In this document: piece by piece, positions 44,504 to 54,226 of the stretch
Position numbering within the stretch: position 1 is the first letter of the stretch
How the letters are laid out: each line of letters starts with the position of its first letter
Assembly: GCF_009683175.1 (NCBI RefSeq)
Contig: NZ_WKKW01000001.1
Span: 62,001-126,000 of the forward strand
Direction: 5' to 3'
Length of the DNA: 64,000 nt
Source of the DNA: Bifidobacterium asteroides
GTDB taxonomy: Bacteria > Actinomycetota > Actinomycetes > Actinomycetales > Bifidobacteriaceae
Program-made: the position numbers and the translations under genes
Notes under the pieces: model-generated
What the model saw: the letters and a program-made list of their open reading frames with translations, nothing else
What the model was told of the DNA's origin: nothing
Database searches by the model: none

Positions 44504-46522
44504 TTATGCCTCACCTCCTTCCCTCTGGATGGCGGAATCACCGGTCGACGAGTCCGCAGCGAATGGCTCTGTACCGGGAACGGTGCGATCCTCAACCACA
44601 GTGAAGCCTGCGGGATTTTGATCCGCTTTGTCGACAGCCTTCGAAGAGTTGTCGACCTTCCAGGAGACCGCCCGCTCGTAATCAGACCAGAGACGGGCAT
44701 AGGTACCCTGCGCATCAAGCAGCTGGTTATGAGTGCCCTGCTCAACCAGGCGGCCCCCATCCAGCACCAGGATTCGATCGACATGCGCCACAGTCGACAG
44801 ACGGTGGGCAATCATGAGAACGGTTCGCCGTCGGCCTCCTTCAACCCGGGTCAGCTTGGTCAGCGCCTTCTGTATCAGGACCTCGTTCTCGGGATCGGCA
44901 AAAGCAGTCGCCTCATCCAGGACCACAATGGGAGACTCCTTGAGGATCGCCCTGGCCAGGGCCACACGCTGGACCTCTCCCCCGGAAAGGTAGGTTCCAT
45001 TTGAACCGAACATGGTGTTAAGCCCATCAGGAAGCTTGTCGACAATGTCCATGCACTGAGCCGCTCTCAACGCATCCATGACCTGCTCAGGAGTGGCTTC
45101 CGGTCTGGCTGCGCGGACGTTCTCCAGGATGGTCGTCGAAAAGAGCCTGTTGGTCTGGAAAACGAAGGCGACCTGCCCCATCAGATCGTGGGGATCGATG
45201 GACCTGACATCAATACCACCCACGGCGACCCTGCCGGAATCCACATCCCAAAAGCGCGGCACCAGGCTGGCACAGGTCGATTTTCCTCCTCCCGAGGGAC
45301 CGACCAGGGCCACCATCCCACCCTCCGGCACCTTGAAGTCAATCCGGTCCAGTGCCGGACGATTGGCACCCGGATAGGTATATGACGCCTGATCCAGAGA
45401 CACATCCGCCGACTTCGGGTGTTTCGGTTGGGCAGCTACCGTCAGGGGATCAATACTGAGCACGCCGGTGATTCTGTCCAAGGCATCGTCAGCCTTGCTG
45501 AAGGACTCACTGGAGAACTGCAGACGGGTCATGGCCGTGGGAACCATGCCCGAGAAGACGGCATAGAAGGCGAAATCGGTCAGGTAAGAGGTAAAGTCAC
45601 TCTGCCCTGGAGCCAGCAGGATGGCTACAGGAACAAGGAAAACCACAGTCCCGTTCAGGGCCGTCATCTGAATGGTCTGAGGCAGGTGACAGATTTTCAT
45701 GGCATAGTTCCCGGCTATTCTGCTGTAATGCTCAATGGCCTCATGGAAGGCCTTGAAGGAATAAACCGTTTGCTGGAAGACCTTGACCACCGGAATGCCA
45801 CGGACATATTCGGTTCCCGTCTTGGACATTCGCACCAGGGCATCCTGGTATTCCTTCATAAAGGACTGTCCCTGATCGTTCATCATGACACGGATGCAGA
45901 CCAGGGCAATCAGGATGGGGAAGAGACAGGCCAGGCCCATACGCCAGTCGAAAATCAACATCAGTATCGGCATACCCAGAATCATGGCGAAGGAGCCGGC
46001 TGCATCAGGGAGTATATGGGCAAGCAGATTCTCGGTATCGCCCGCCGAGCCATCAATGGTGCGACGCAACTCGCCTGAAGCATGGAGGTCGAGATACCCC
46101 AGAGGCAGGCTCATCAGGTGGCTTAGAGCCTCTTTACGCATGTTGGAGACACTCCGAAAAGCTGCCAGATGCGTCATCAACAGTCCTGCACAGTACAGAA
46201 TGACGGAAGCCGCCGCAAACCCCAATCCGGCCCATCCGTATATGGCAATTCCCTTAGCCTGGGACCACTTCGGCGCTACGGCGAGGAGGTCTTTTACCGC
46301 CAGCCATATGCAGATGTAGGGTCCAAGTCCGGCAATCGTGGAGAGGGCGGACAGACCACAGCCAAGATAAGAGAACACCTTACGAGGGCAAGCGAAATCA
46401 AGCAGCCGCATTAGGGAACTACGCCCATGCGACCTCTCCTGTCCAGGCCGGCCTCCCCCACCCTGTGCTTTATCTTCTGTAGGATTCGGCTTGCTTACCG
46501 AATCCACCTGGTCTGTGGTCAT
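44504..46522 (-). CDS. ABC exporter subunit, permease fused to ATPase (heterodimer half A)
   Basis: The product is a 672-residue half transporter. The N-terminal Gly/Arg-rich cytoplasmic segment is followed by six helices. The ATPase has GPSGGGKSTCASLVPRFW, Q-loop FVFQTNRLFS and signature YLSGGEVQRVALARAILKESPIVVLDEATAF. The D-loop reads ATAFADPE, where the usual SALD is changed to FADP. It starts at the ATG at 46522, with AGGAGG six bases upstream. Its stop overlaps the ribosome site of half B. Heterodimers of this kind usually have one degenerate ATP site; the altered D-loop here may be such a trait. Confidence 0.9.
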   Translation of the reverse strand: MTTDQVDSVSKPNPTEDKAQGGGGRPGQERSHGRSSLMRLLDFACPRKVFSYLGCGLSALSTIAGLGPYICIWLAVKDLLAVAPKWSQAKGIAIYGWAGLGFAAASVILYCAGLLMTHLAAFRSVSNMRKEALSHLMSLPLGYLDLHASGELRRTIDGSAGDTENLLAHILPDAAGSFAMILGMPILMLIFDWRMGLACLFPILIALVCIRVMMNDQGQSFMKEYQDALVRMSKTGTEYVRGIPVVKVFQQTVYSFKAFHEAIEHYSRIAGNYAMKICHLPQTIQMTALNGTVVFLVPVAILLAPGQSDFTSYLTDFAFYAVFSGMVPTAMTRLQFSSESFSKADDALDRITGVLSIDPLTVAAQPKHPKSADVSLDQASYTYPGANRPALDRIDFKVPEGGMVALVGPSGGGKSTCASLVPRFWDVDSGRVAVGGIDVRSIDPHDLMGQVAFVFQTNRLFSTTILENVRAARPEATPEQVMDALRAAQCMDIVDKLPDGLNTMFGSNGTYLSGGEVQRVALARAILKESPIVVLDEATAFADPENEVLIQKALTKLTRVEGGRRRTVLMIAHRLSTVAHVDRILVLDGGRLVEQGTHNQLLDAQGTYARLWSDYERAVSWKVDNSSKAVDKADQNPAGFTVVEDRTVPGTEPFAADSSTGDSAIQREGGEA

Positions 46523-46699
46523 CCCTTTCCTCCTGATTTGCATTCAAAACCCTTGCCGTCCGTTGCCATCGAACGTAATCTGAGAAGTCAATGCCCGGAA
46601 GACCGTCACAGAGCGACGGATGAATCCATAAAAGGTGCGAACGAAAACGAAAGTCTGCCGAAATCGGCACAAAGCCGGCAGGATGAAACCAGGTGCGCA

Positions 46700-47674
46700 A
46701 TGACAGACCACGCGATAGACTCCGAATCCCGTGAGATACAGACCCTGTACCGCCCCCAGGTGGAGCAACTTGGCATGGAACTCCATCACCGGTCGGGTGG
46801 ACTGGAAGGACATGTCGATGGCGACATCTGTCGGGGAAGATTCCAAGCCAATCCGGTGGGTCCTTATTGCCTGATCATATGGCACGACATCACTTTCCTG
46901 CGCGAGATGGATTTCAGCGAGTACGCCATGACCGACTACGCCTGCCTGATCTTGGATGAAAGCCCTGCAGCCAACCCCGTTCCTTACGAGGTGCAACCGT
47001 GTACGTTGCAGGAGGACAATATGGTCTCCCTGGTCCAACAGGCGGGCTCGGTCACCAACCGTATGCCGGCAGGCTCCCGCTCGCGGACCCGAAGCATCTG
47101 CATCCTGCCCGACTATTTCATGGAGTTGGAAAACCAATGGCCTGGCCAGGTCAAGGGACTCTTTGACGCCTTCTGCCAACCCTGGCCATCCGATATTGCC
47201 CTGGCCGCTTTAACCGCCATGTCAAAGTTGTCCCCCGGAAGGCCGGGCCAGACGGAGTTTCTCATCAAAGCACACATCGACCTCCTCATGGCAATGTTGG
47301 CCCAGGTTTCCTCCGCGCCTGAGCAGAGCCACGAATCATCACACGACCGAGACCTGGTCCAGCAGATCAAAACCCACATCAAATCCCATCTGGGCGGCGA
47401 CCTCTCCATCGATCAGATAGCCCAATCCCTGTATGTGGGACGCACACGTTTATGCCTCACCTTCAGACGTCAGACCGGCACAAGTCTGGCCAGGTACATC
47501 AGAGAGCAAAGAATGGACCAGGCCCGCCTCCTTCTCTCATCAACCACGGAAGACATTGCCCGGATTGGCAGGCGGGTCGGATATACGCGTCCCAGTTCAT
47601 TCAGCGCGGCTTTCACCAGAGAAACCGGGATCGCTCCAATCACTTGGCGCGAGCACTGCAACCGTGTCGATTAG
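46700..47674 (+). CDS. AraC family transcriptional regulator
   Basis: The product is a 324-residue regulator. The C-terminal pair of HTH motifs is clear (LSIDQIAQSLYVGRTRLCLTFRRQTGTSLARYIREQRMDQARLLL and VGYTRPSSFSAAFTRETGIAPITWREH). The N-terminal 200 residues resemble a ligand-sensing domain without a recognisable motif. The start is the ATG at 46700 after CCAGGTG. In-frame codons upstream to 46427 read through the promoter region. It is divergent from the two ABC half transporters, and the 178-base gap holds both promoters. AraC plus paired ABC exporters is a known siderophore or drug export arrangement (YbtA-YbtPQ). Confidence 0.88.
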   Translation: MTDHAIDSESREIQTLYRPQVEQLGMELHHRSGGLEGHVDGDICRGRFQANPVGPYCLIIWHDITFLREMDFSEYAMTDYACLILDESPAANPVPYEVQPCTLQEDNMVSLVQQAGSVTNRMPAGSRSRTRSICILPDYFMELENQWPGQVKGLFDAFCQPWPSDIALAALTAMSKLSPGRPGQTEFLIKAHIDLLMAMLAQVSSAPEQSHESSHDRDLVQQIKTHIKSHLGGDLSIDQIAQSLYVGRTRLCLTFRRQTGTSLARYIREQRMDQARLLLSSTTEDIARIGRRVGYTRPSSFSAAFTRETGIAPITWREHCNRVD

Positions 47675-47767
47675 GCTGGCATCAATTGGCACGTTCTAGC
47701 GCACAAGGGTCAACAGCCAAATAACTGGCCAACATGTTTTGCATTGGCCAATTGACGCCACTACGGA

Positions 47768-49657
47768 TTACTGCTTGAGCAACATGTCAAGAACTTGCCG
47801 AAACAGTTGAGGTGGTTCGCTTGATATTTTACTTGTAACCTCTCGATAACTCTCTTGGTTCTTTATGAGTTTAATACCGTTAGCTGCTTCCCAAGAGGCT
47901 GTTTCTCTCTGCCAGTCTGGCCACTCTTTAGCAAGGAATGATTCTAACGTATCCGGGACAAACGCTATTTTGTTACCATCAAATAAGCCAGAGGGAAAGT
48001 CCTCCTCATTGAGGCCGAAGAAACGCTCGATCAAATGATTCGAATTTATATGTTCTGTCTTATGCTTCTTCTTCTCTTCATCGGACAAGTTTTTGTCCAG
48101 TCTGTTCATGAAACCAGCATCTGAATCTACCATAGCGAATGTTTCTATACCGAGCTCAGTGAGAATACTGTAGTCGATAGGTAACTTCATTTTCCCTCGT
48201 GACGAGATAATACCAATACTGCGGGATTCTAATGCTCCTGTGCCGTTTTCACGATCAGCGATTCCACTTAAAACAGCAACCTCAGTGGTTCCCTCAACAA
48301 GAAGAACTTTATTGTCAAAAAGTGCCTCAGCAAGATCTCCTGTTATTTTTGCGTCAAGTTGTCTTTGTACTTTCTCTGGGTCGAGGACACCAGCAATCCG
48401 CTGTTTGATGCGTCCCAAATTAGACGCAGCAACAGTAACGTTGCCTCTTGAATCTCTGGAGAAGCGCCTGATCTGAGAGAAATGACCTGCTTCGATGAAA
48501 GTAGGACTATGAGTTACATAAATAACTTGTATTCTCCTCTTCTCATCAGAAGCAAGCTCTCGTATTATCTTCGCAAATAATCTCGCCTGAATCGGGCATT
48601 GGTAGAGCTCGGGCTCCTCGATTGCTAAACAGATTGTGCTTTGCGTATCAACTTGCTTTGACTCTGCCAGCACACTTAAAGCTGAAATTAGCAAAGTCCT
48701 TTGAAATCCATGTCCCTGGTGCACTACATTAGTTTGCATACTGCAATCATCTATACGAATACCAAAAGTAGTTTTCGTTGGTTTTATTTCGCCTCTATTA
48801 TTTTCTACGGTCACTTCTTTGCCATATGAAAAAGATGAAACTTTTTCTGTTAACTTGGTCGAAAGACGTTGAAGCTGTTCGCCAACTCCCTCGTTATATA
48901 TTTCTTCTTCTTCCTTTTCCGCCTTAGCAATTATTGCTTGAATCTGCTCATCTACAGCGGTGCGATCAATCGAGCGCTCAAGTATTTTCCCTATTGTAGT
49001 AGACTTGTTATCCTCCGTTTCTTCCGCAGCCCTTAAATCGGCTCCAACAAAAACAAAGTTAAATAAATCGCTCATTTTTCCAGTGCCATTGAATCCAAAG
49101 AAGTTGGTTTCAATGGTAGTTTCCATATCCTCAAGCTCGTCTATGTGCTCAGATTCCCAAGCCACTAAAGCTTCTTTTGCAGCTGCTGCGGAATTTACTG
49201 AGGAGAGTTCCGATTCAAATTCTGGACACGACTTGCGTATCTCCTCATAGGCTTTTCGTGTATCTGCTGCGCTTGCGGCACTCCTCACACTCTCAAATGG
49301 GCGATACCTTTTGGTGTTCCCAGATAAATACTCTCTCCCCTCTATGCTTCTACGCTTCCAGATTGTGCATTGTGATGCTCCGTCAGGTGCGTATTTACCC
49401 AGAACCTTGTGGTCGCGCTCGTCAAGTTCAGAAAAAGTGACACCTACTTCTATCGGTTCTTGAACATTGGCAGCAAAGCAGTCGTCGCTACATAAGCAAT
49501 TACTACTAGGGGCATTAAAAAACCAATCCAGTGCGTACAAGAATGTAGATTTACCTGATCCATTTGGGCCTATAAAGGTAGTGACATCATGCTCTACATT
49601 TATAGTTACATCCTGTAGAGTTCTGAAATTCTTGATTCGTACCTGCTTAATCCTCAT
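47768..49657 (-). CDS. OLD family ATP-dependent endonuclease (ATPase plus TOPRIM)
   Basis: This 629-residue protein has an ABC-type ATPase domain, Walker A FIGPNGSGKSTFLYALDWFFN at residues 30-37. IEEPELYQCPIQARLFAKII is the Walker B/D-loop block. A C-terminal TOPRIM nuclease domain carries LLVEGTTE (about residue 455) and VDSDAG (about 510). This is a class 1 OLD architecture with no separate helicase or reverse transcriptase next door, so it is probably a stand-alone nuclease, likely anti-phage. Its base composition is clearly more AT-rich than the preceding genes, suggesting horizontal gain. It has its own upstream region of about 1.1 kb. Start ATG is preceded by GGGGGAGAATC. Confidence 0.9.
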   Translation of the reverse strand: MRIKQVRIKNFRTLQDVTINVEHDVTTFIGPNGSGKSTFLYALDWFFNAPSSNCLCSDDCFAANVQEPIEVGVTFSELDERDHKVLGKYAPDGASQCTIWKRRSIEGREYLSGNTKRYRPFESVRSAASAADTRKAYEEIRKSCPEFESELSSVNSAAAAKEALVAWESEHIDELEDMETTIETNFFGFNGTGKMSDLFNFVFVGADLRAAEETEDNKSTTIGKILERSIDRTAVDEQIQAIIAKAEKEEEEIYNEGVGEQLQRLSTKLTEKVSSFSYGKEVTVENNRGEIKPTKTTFGIRIDDCSMQTNVVHQGHGFQRTLLISALSVLAESKQVDTQSTICLAIEEPELYQCPIQARLFAKIIRELASDEKRRIQVIYVTHSPTFIEAGHFSQIRRFSRDSRGNVTVAASNLGRIKQRIAGVLDPEKVQRQLDAKITGDLAEALFDNKVLLVEGTTEVAVLSGIADRENGTGALESRSIGIISSRGKMKLPIDYSILTELGIETFAMVDSDAGFMNRLDKNLSDEEKKKHKTEHINSNHLIERFFGLNEEDFPSGLFDGNKIAFVPDTLESFLAKEWPDWQRETASWEAANGIKLIKNQESYREVTSKISSEPPQLFRQVLDMLLKQ

Positions 49658-50769
49658 TGATTCTCCCCCTATACAGTTGGCAACTTCTCAATAATACACA
49701 TATCTTTTCTCTCTTCATCTGGGTCAATGCGGCAGGTAGATGTTTTGCTGCATCCATTAACGAACAAAACATAAAAAAGTCAAACTTCTAACCACTACAT
49801 AACCTGTCCATTTTTAGCGTTCTTAGTCACATGGAATTCTCCGTACCTTGTAATTCCACTCTCCTTACTTGAAGAGACGCATATTCCTAGCATCAGCTTT
49901 GATTTCGAAGTTAGCCGCAGTAGAACTTGATTTCCTTCTTTTCTTTAACTAGATACCGTTAATAATTATGGAACAGGGCAACCAAATAAACCTGTACAAT
50001 ACTGAAGACATGACACGGATGTCCAAACCGGTCGACAGTGGTCGCCGATCCCAATCTCAGAACGTGGCGTGCCATTTCGCCAAGCGGATCGAAGCAGGTG
50101 AACCGCTGAACGGTGATCGACCCTCCTTGAAACACCAACTTGCCCAAAAGTCGGGCATAGCACGAGGCACCAATTGGTGCACCGTAGTGCCCAGGCGCTG
50201 CTCAGATTCCTTAGGTCTCATCCGAGCCCAAGACAGCTCACAACGATTTTCGATGCCTCACCCGTGCTCAGTCAGGCTGAGGATACGGCTCTGCAGACCC
50301 CGGTGGTCTAATCCCCCATCTGGTCCTCCAGCCATGGTCAAGTACCTATCATCGCGCAGAAAATTGGTATGGAATAACCGGCTGATACAGGCGAAACAGA
50401 AGACGACGGCACAGCTGCCTGCTCGCAACTGTACCAAACCCTTGACTCGGCTCTGATTGTGCAAATCGGTCCTTACGGTTACTAGCTCTGTCTGGGCAGC
50501 CAGTCCGAGACATCCTTGGATTCCCTTCCACATCCCTCTGGATACCAAAAGACAGGCGACTGCCATACATGGGTTGCTCTGCACCAAACCATCCAAGTGG
50601 TGCCCCGACCCGAAACAAACCCCTACGCCAAACCGGCCGCAGCCTTGTCTGTAACAAAAGCCGATCCGGCCACCCGCCCACATCACAGAAAATCCGAGAC
50701 TTTACCAACACCAGCATGGCGTTCGTCAGACAATCCGTCAACGAACGCCACAAGATATAAGGAATCAAC
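49658..50769. other. Long gap upstream of the OLD gene and permease
   Basis: This 1.1-kb gap holds the OLD promoter at its left. Around 50010-50180 lies a GntR-like HTH remnant, and at 50167-50180 is a 14-base perfect palindrome, GCACCAATTGGTGC. The remainder, to 50769, has open frames on the minus strand of up to 192 codons that look antisense or noncoding. Confidence 0.4.
50010..50230 (+). pseudogene. Possible GntR-type HTH remnant
   Basis: The frame from the ATG at 50010 reads QNVACHFAKRIEAGE..., then GDRPSLKHQLAQKSGIARGT. This fits the GntR winged-helix start (VA..I...I..GE..pGDRLPS...LA..lgvsRgT) before degenerating. Its partner domain is absent. It may be the decayed regulator of the permease operon 540 bases downstream. 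The evidence is motif-level only. Confidence 0.3.
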
Positions 50770-52233
50770 ATGAATGAGCACATTGCAGCCACCGAAGGAA
50801 CCAGCAAAAGCTCGGCCCTGAGCGTTGAGGCCCAAGGCATCGACACCATTGCCGAGTCTGAGCGCAAGGGCAAGCCATCAAGTCTCTTCTGGCCCTGGTT
50901 CTCCGCCAACATCTCAGTACTGGCCATGTCCTATGGCGCCTGGGCACTGGGATTCGGCATCTCCTTCTGGCAGGCCACATTCACCACCATTGCCGGTGTC
51001 GTCATCTCATTTCTGCTTGTTGGCATCATCTCCATCGCAGGCAAGCGCGGCAACGCCCCGACCATGGTCCTCACCCGGGCCATTTTCGGCGTGGAAGGTG
51101 CAAAAGTGCCGGCCGCCATGTCCTGGATAGCCACACTGGGGTGGGAGATATCCCTAACGACCACGGCCGTACTGGCAGCATCTTCGACCATCGAAAAACT
51201 CGGCTGGGGATCAGGTGCAAGCCCTAAAATAATCTCTACCTTGATAATCATCGGGCTGGTTGTAGTTGCCGGCATTTACGGCTACGACCTGATCATGCGC
51301 CTCCAACAGATCATCACCATCGTCACCGCGATCGTAATTGCAGGCTTCTTCATCATCGGCTGGGGCAATATCGATTTCTCCGCCATCTCATCCGCCCACT
51401 CCGGTTCCTTGCCAGCCATGCTGGGCTGCTGCTTCTTCGTAATGACAGGCTTTGGCCTGGGATGGGTCAACATCGCAGCGGACTACTCGCGATACCTGCC
51501 CCACAGCGCCTCCAACACCGGAATCGTTGTCTGGACCACCTTCAGCGCATCCATCGCCAACATCTTCCTTATCGTCTACGGCCTGCTCCTAGCCGTCTCC
51601 AACAAAGGCCTGGCCGAAAACGTGGGCAACGACCCCATCGGAGCCATGGCCAGCATATTGCCTACTTGGTATCTGGTTCCATTCACCATCGTTGCGGTGC
51701 TGGGGTTGATAGCCGGGGCCATCATGGACAACTACTCCAATGGTCTGGCCCTGCTCTCCTTCGGCATCAAGCTCCCGCGGACACTCGCAGCGGCCATCAC
51801 CGCCGTGCTGACCGTAATCGGAGTAGTCTATGTAACCTTCTTCTCCTCCACATTCATCGGCCCCTTCCAAGGCTTCCTGATTACGCTCGGCGTACCCATG
51901 GCCGCCTGGGCAGGCATGTTCGTAGCCGACATTCTGCTTCGCCGGAAGGACTATGACACCACCGACCTCTATCGATCCGAGGGACGATACGGTTCCTGGA
52001 ACATCACCGCTTTCGCCATCCTTGCCATCGCCACCTTCCTTGGCTGGGGATTGGTGGTGAACTCCTCCGCCAATTGGCTCAACTGGCAAGGATACCTTCT
52101 GGGCCCCATCGGAGGTAAGGACGGGACCTGGGCGGCGGCAAACCTGGGTGTCATCGTAGCCCTCGCTGTCGGATTCCTCGGAACGCTCCTCTTCCAGAAG
52201 AGCGATATCCGTCGTCAGGAGAGCATCGACTGA
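50770..52233 (+). CDS. NCS1 family nucleobase:cation symporter (cytosine permease-like)
   Basis: The product is a 487-residue, twelve-helix transporter that imports nucleobases (cytosine, purines or related compounds) with a cation. The N-terminal loop includes FWPWFSANISVLAMSYGAWALG. The gene also has GKRGNAPTMVLTRAIFGVEG and later GWVNIAADYSRYLP, which are typical NCS1 blocks. AAGGAATC precedes the ATG. It is followed by a cysteine hydrolase gene 58 bases downstream, so the pair is probably one operon for uptake and hydrolysis of a nitrogen compound. Confidence 0.9.
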   Translation: MNEHIAATEGTSKSSALSVEAQGIDTIAESERKGKPSSLFWPWFSANISVLAMSYGAWALGFGISFWQATFTTIAGVVISFLLVGIISIAGKRGNAPTMVLTRAIFGVEGAKVPAAMSWIATLGWEISLTTTAVLAASSTIEKLGWGSGASPKIISTLIIIGLVVVAGIYGYDLIMRLQQIITIVTAIVIAGFFIIGWGNIDFSAISSAHSGSLPAMLGCCFFVMTGFGLGWVNIAADYSRYLPHSASNTGIVVWTTFSASIANIFLIVYGLLLAVSNKGLAENVGNDPIGAMASILPTWYLVPFTIVAVLGLIAGAIMDNYSNGLALLSFGIKLPRTLAAAITAVLTVIGVVYVTFFSSTFIGPFQGFLITLGVPMAAWAGMFVADILLRRKDYDTTDLYRSEGRYGSWNITAFAILAIATFLGWGLVVNSSANWLNWQGYLLGPIGGKDGTWAAANLGVIVALAVGFLGTLLFQKSDIRRQESID

Positions 52234-52291
52234 AATCGAAAGGGGCGCAGAGGAATGCGCTCCACACCCCACTACAGGAAAGGAAATTATC

Positions 52292-52867
52292 ATGATCAAC
52301 GATGATGAATGGCTGGTGGTGATTGACCGCCAGGAGGTATTCGCCCACAACGAGTGGTCCCGTTGGGCCTGCTCCGACGGGGCATACTATCAGACCAACA
52401 GGAACTACATTCGTCTCGCCAAGGCATACGGCGACCGCGTCGCATACACCAGATACATTGCGCCGCAGCCGCCAAAAGGCGTATGGGTGGAATACATGAA
52501 CGAATGGCCGGAATTCCAGGTCCCCTCCGACGATCCCATGTATGACCTCACACCAGAGACAGCCGAACTCGCCAAGGGGCATCCAATTGTCTCGCTCAGC
52601 ACTTTCGGCAAGTGGGGGCCGGAATTGCAAGCGGCAATAAAGGGGTCCCAGAAGATAGCCCTGTGCGGTGTCGCCACCGATGCCTGTGTGTTGCAGACCG
52701 CCTTGGCGGCTGCAGACCAAGGTATCGCCGTTCGATTGGTAGCAGATGCCTGCGCCGGATCCACACCAGAAAACCACAAGCTGGCGATCGATACCATGGC
52801 CCTGTTCACACCGCTCATCACCATCACTGACACCGATTCACTACTGAGGGATCTTCAAACAGACTGA
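52292..52867 (+). CDS. Isochorismatase-like cysteine hydrolase
   Basis: This 191-residue enzyme is of the isochorismatase/nicotinamidase fold. The aspartate is in VVIDRQEVF, the lysine in TFGKWG, and the nucleophilic cysteine in GVATDACVLQTALAA. Family members hydrolyse amides such as nicotinamide, ureidoacrylate or carbamoyl compounds. Linked to an NCS1 permease, it may act on a nucleobase-derived amide, but this is inference. The ATG follows AAAGGAAATTATC. A strong hairpin follows at 52899. Confidence 0.85.
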   Translation: MINDDEWLVVIDRQEVFAHNEWSRWACSDGAYYQTNRNYIRLAKAYGDRVAYTRYIAPQPPKGVWVEYMNEWPEFQVPSDDPMYDLTPETAELAKGHPIVSLSTFGKWGPELQAAIKGSQKIALCGVATDACVLQTALAAADQGIAVRLVADACAGSTPENHKLAIDTMALFTPLITITDTDSLLRDLQTD

Positions 52868-52898
52868 CCTTTGACATTCTTGATACGTTTATAGGTTA

Positions 52899-52926
52899 GG
52901 TTCTTGCCTCGAAAGAGGGAAGAACC
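52899..52926 (+). terminator. GAAA-tetraloop hairpin after the cysteine hydrolase gene
   Basis: GGTTCTTGCCTC and GAGGGAAGAACC pair with a single mismatch around a GAAA loop. It lies 31 bases after the stop. It has no T tract, so it could be an RNA stability element. Confidence 0.55.
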
Positions 52927-53416
52927 CAACGGCACGAATCTCACCGCATCGCAGCCGTCTGCTCCATATAAACAAGTCAAGACCCTATAAGTTACCGTGC
53001 TTAAACTCACGAGTAGCTGAAATCGAATTCAGTTATTGCCTAACTCAAAATATCTTCTACTCTAGGGTTAGAAACTGGTGCAAAAACAAAGGTTGTGGAT
53101 CGCAATCGCGTCTGTCGCCTTCCCCGACTACAGAATCCAAATCTGCTACTTTTCCAGAGGACCAAATAGATAGATTGTTGCTCAATCGGCTTTTACAGAA
53201 ACTATCACATAACAGTTCAAACATAAACCAAGCTCAGCTCGGACCTATTCCACGCATATACAGATTCACAGTTGCCTTTCATTGATTACCGTCCTGCATT
53301 TTAAACACAAGTACCTGTAGACAGCACGGTGATAAAATTGCAGGAGCAGGTTTGACTAGAAGTGACCCCATACGCCGTCAGTGTAGAGAGTGCTGCAGCC
53401 AGCTAAAGGAGATCAA
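52927..53416. other. AT-rich gap, no gene seen
   Basis: About 490 bases of low-GC sequence before the zinc-ribbon-like gene. I see no supported frame. The sequence should contain that gene's promoter. Confidence 0.5.
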
Positions 53417-54226
53417 ATGGTTGATCATGCCTATCTGGATTCAGACCGGACTCAGTATATAAGTGTTCTGCAAGCCTTGGCTGAGGATCACAATATACGG
53501 TACTTTTGTCCTAATCCGCACTGTGATGCCTATCTCTACATATGCCAAACAGATGGCAATAGAAATGGATACTTTGCAGCAAATCGAAAACTGCACCGGC
53601 ATATTGAATACTGCCCTTACAGTTCAGGTGATGCTACGACCGCTGAACTGTATGTTGATCCCAAATTCGACTATAAAAAAGCTATATTAAAAATAGAAAC
53701 AAGAGTTCCTTATCGTCCATCAAGGCAAACAGAAGGTGGACGTATTGACATACGAGCAACCAGCAGCATATCGTGCAGACAGCCAACAACTGTGCGAGAG
53801 CTTTATACACTTTGCAAGCAACACCTTCCCAATGAGGAATTTAACAATTCCAAGTTTGGTGAAATACTATTTGACGAGCGCAGCGAAGACATGCATCCAA
53901 ATGGCCCAAGCGGACAGATGCTGGTGGAAGCTGTCAAAAAATCATGGTTTTTTGAGAATAGAGGGCACAAGATATTCCTGAAAACCGCAACAAAACATCC
54001 ATATAAGTTGAATATTAGAGTACCTGACTACAGAATCTATAGCCAATTCAAAGACACGATTTTCCACAATCAAGATAGCAAGATAGTACTTGCTGGTACA
54101 TGGACACTAGGCAGCGATGGGACATATTCTTCATTGAAGATAAATAGGAAAAGCCAGTACTTGTTCCTTCACTATCAAAAATCTACCCAAGAACGCGTTC
54201 GCAGTCAGACAGCAGATTTCAGATAA
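53417..54226 (+). CDS. Uncharacterised protein with N-terminal zinc-binding-like cluster
   Basis: The product is a 269-residue cytoplasmic protein I do not recognise. Cys31, Cys36 and Cys43 (FCPNPHCDAYLYIC) plus His60/His62 and Cys66 (HRHIEYCPY) form a plausible zinc ribbon. The rest is mixed alpha/beta and basic, with no signal peptide or membrane helix. The start at 53417 follows AAAGGAGATC, and an ATG nine codons upstream is weaker. Low GC and position between the permease operon and remnants suggest recent transfer. A DNA or RNA-binding or defence role is a guess. Confidence 0.7.
   Translation: MVDHAYLDSDRTQYISVLQALAEDHNIRYFCPNPHCDAYLYICQTDGNRNGYFAANRKLHRHIEYCPYSSGDATTAELYVDPKFDYKKAILKIETRVPYRPSRQTEGGRIDIRATSSISCRQPTTVRELYTLCKQHLPNEEFNNSKFGEILFDERSEDMHPNGPSGQMLVEAVKKSWFFENRGHKIFLKTATKHPYKLNIRVPDYRIYSQFKDTIFHNQDSKIVLAGTWTLGSDGTYSSLKINRKSQYLFLHYQKSTQERVRSQTADFR

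Noticed and set aside
47768-49657. Gabija or retron-Eco8 type system around the OLD gene
   Set aside because: No UvrD-like helicase (GajB) and no reverse transcriptase are seen within several kilobases, so it is called stand-alone OLD.
49968-50456. A full 162-codon gene upstream of the permease
   Set aside because: Only the HTH-like stretch looks conserved; the rest is Cys/Arg/Pro-rich and not protein-like, so I list a remnant instead.
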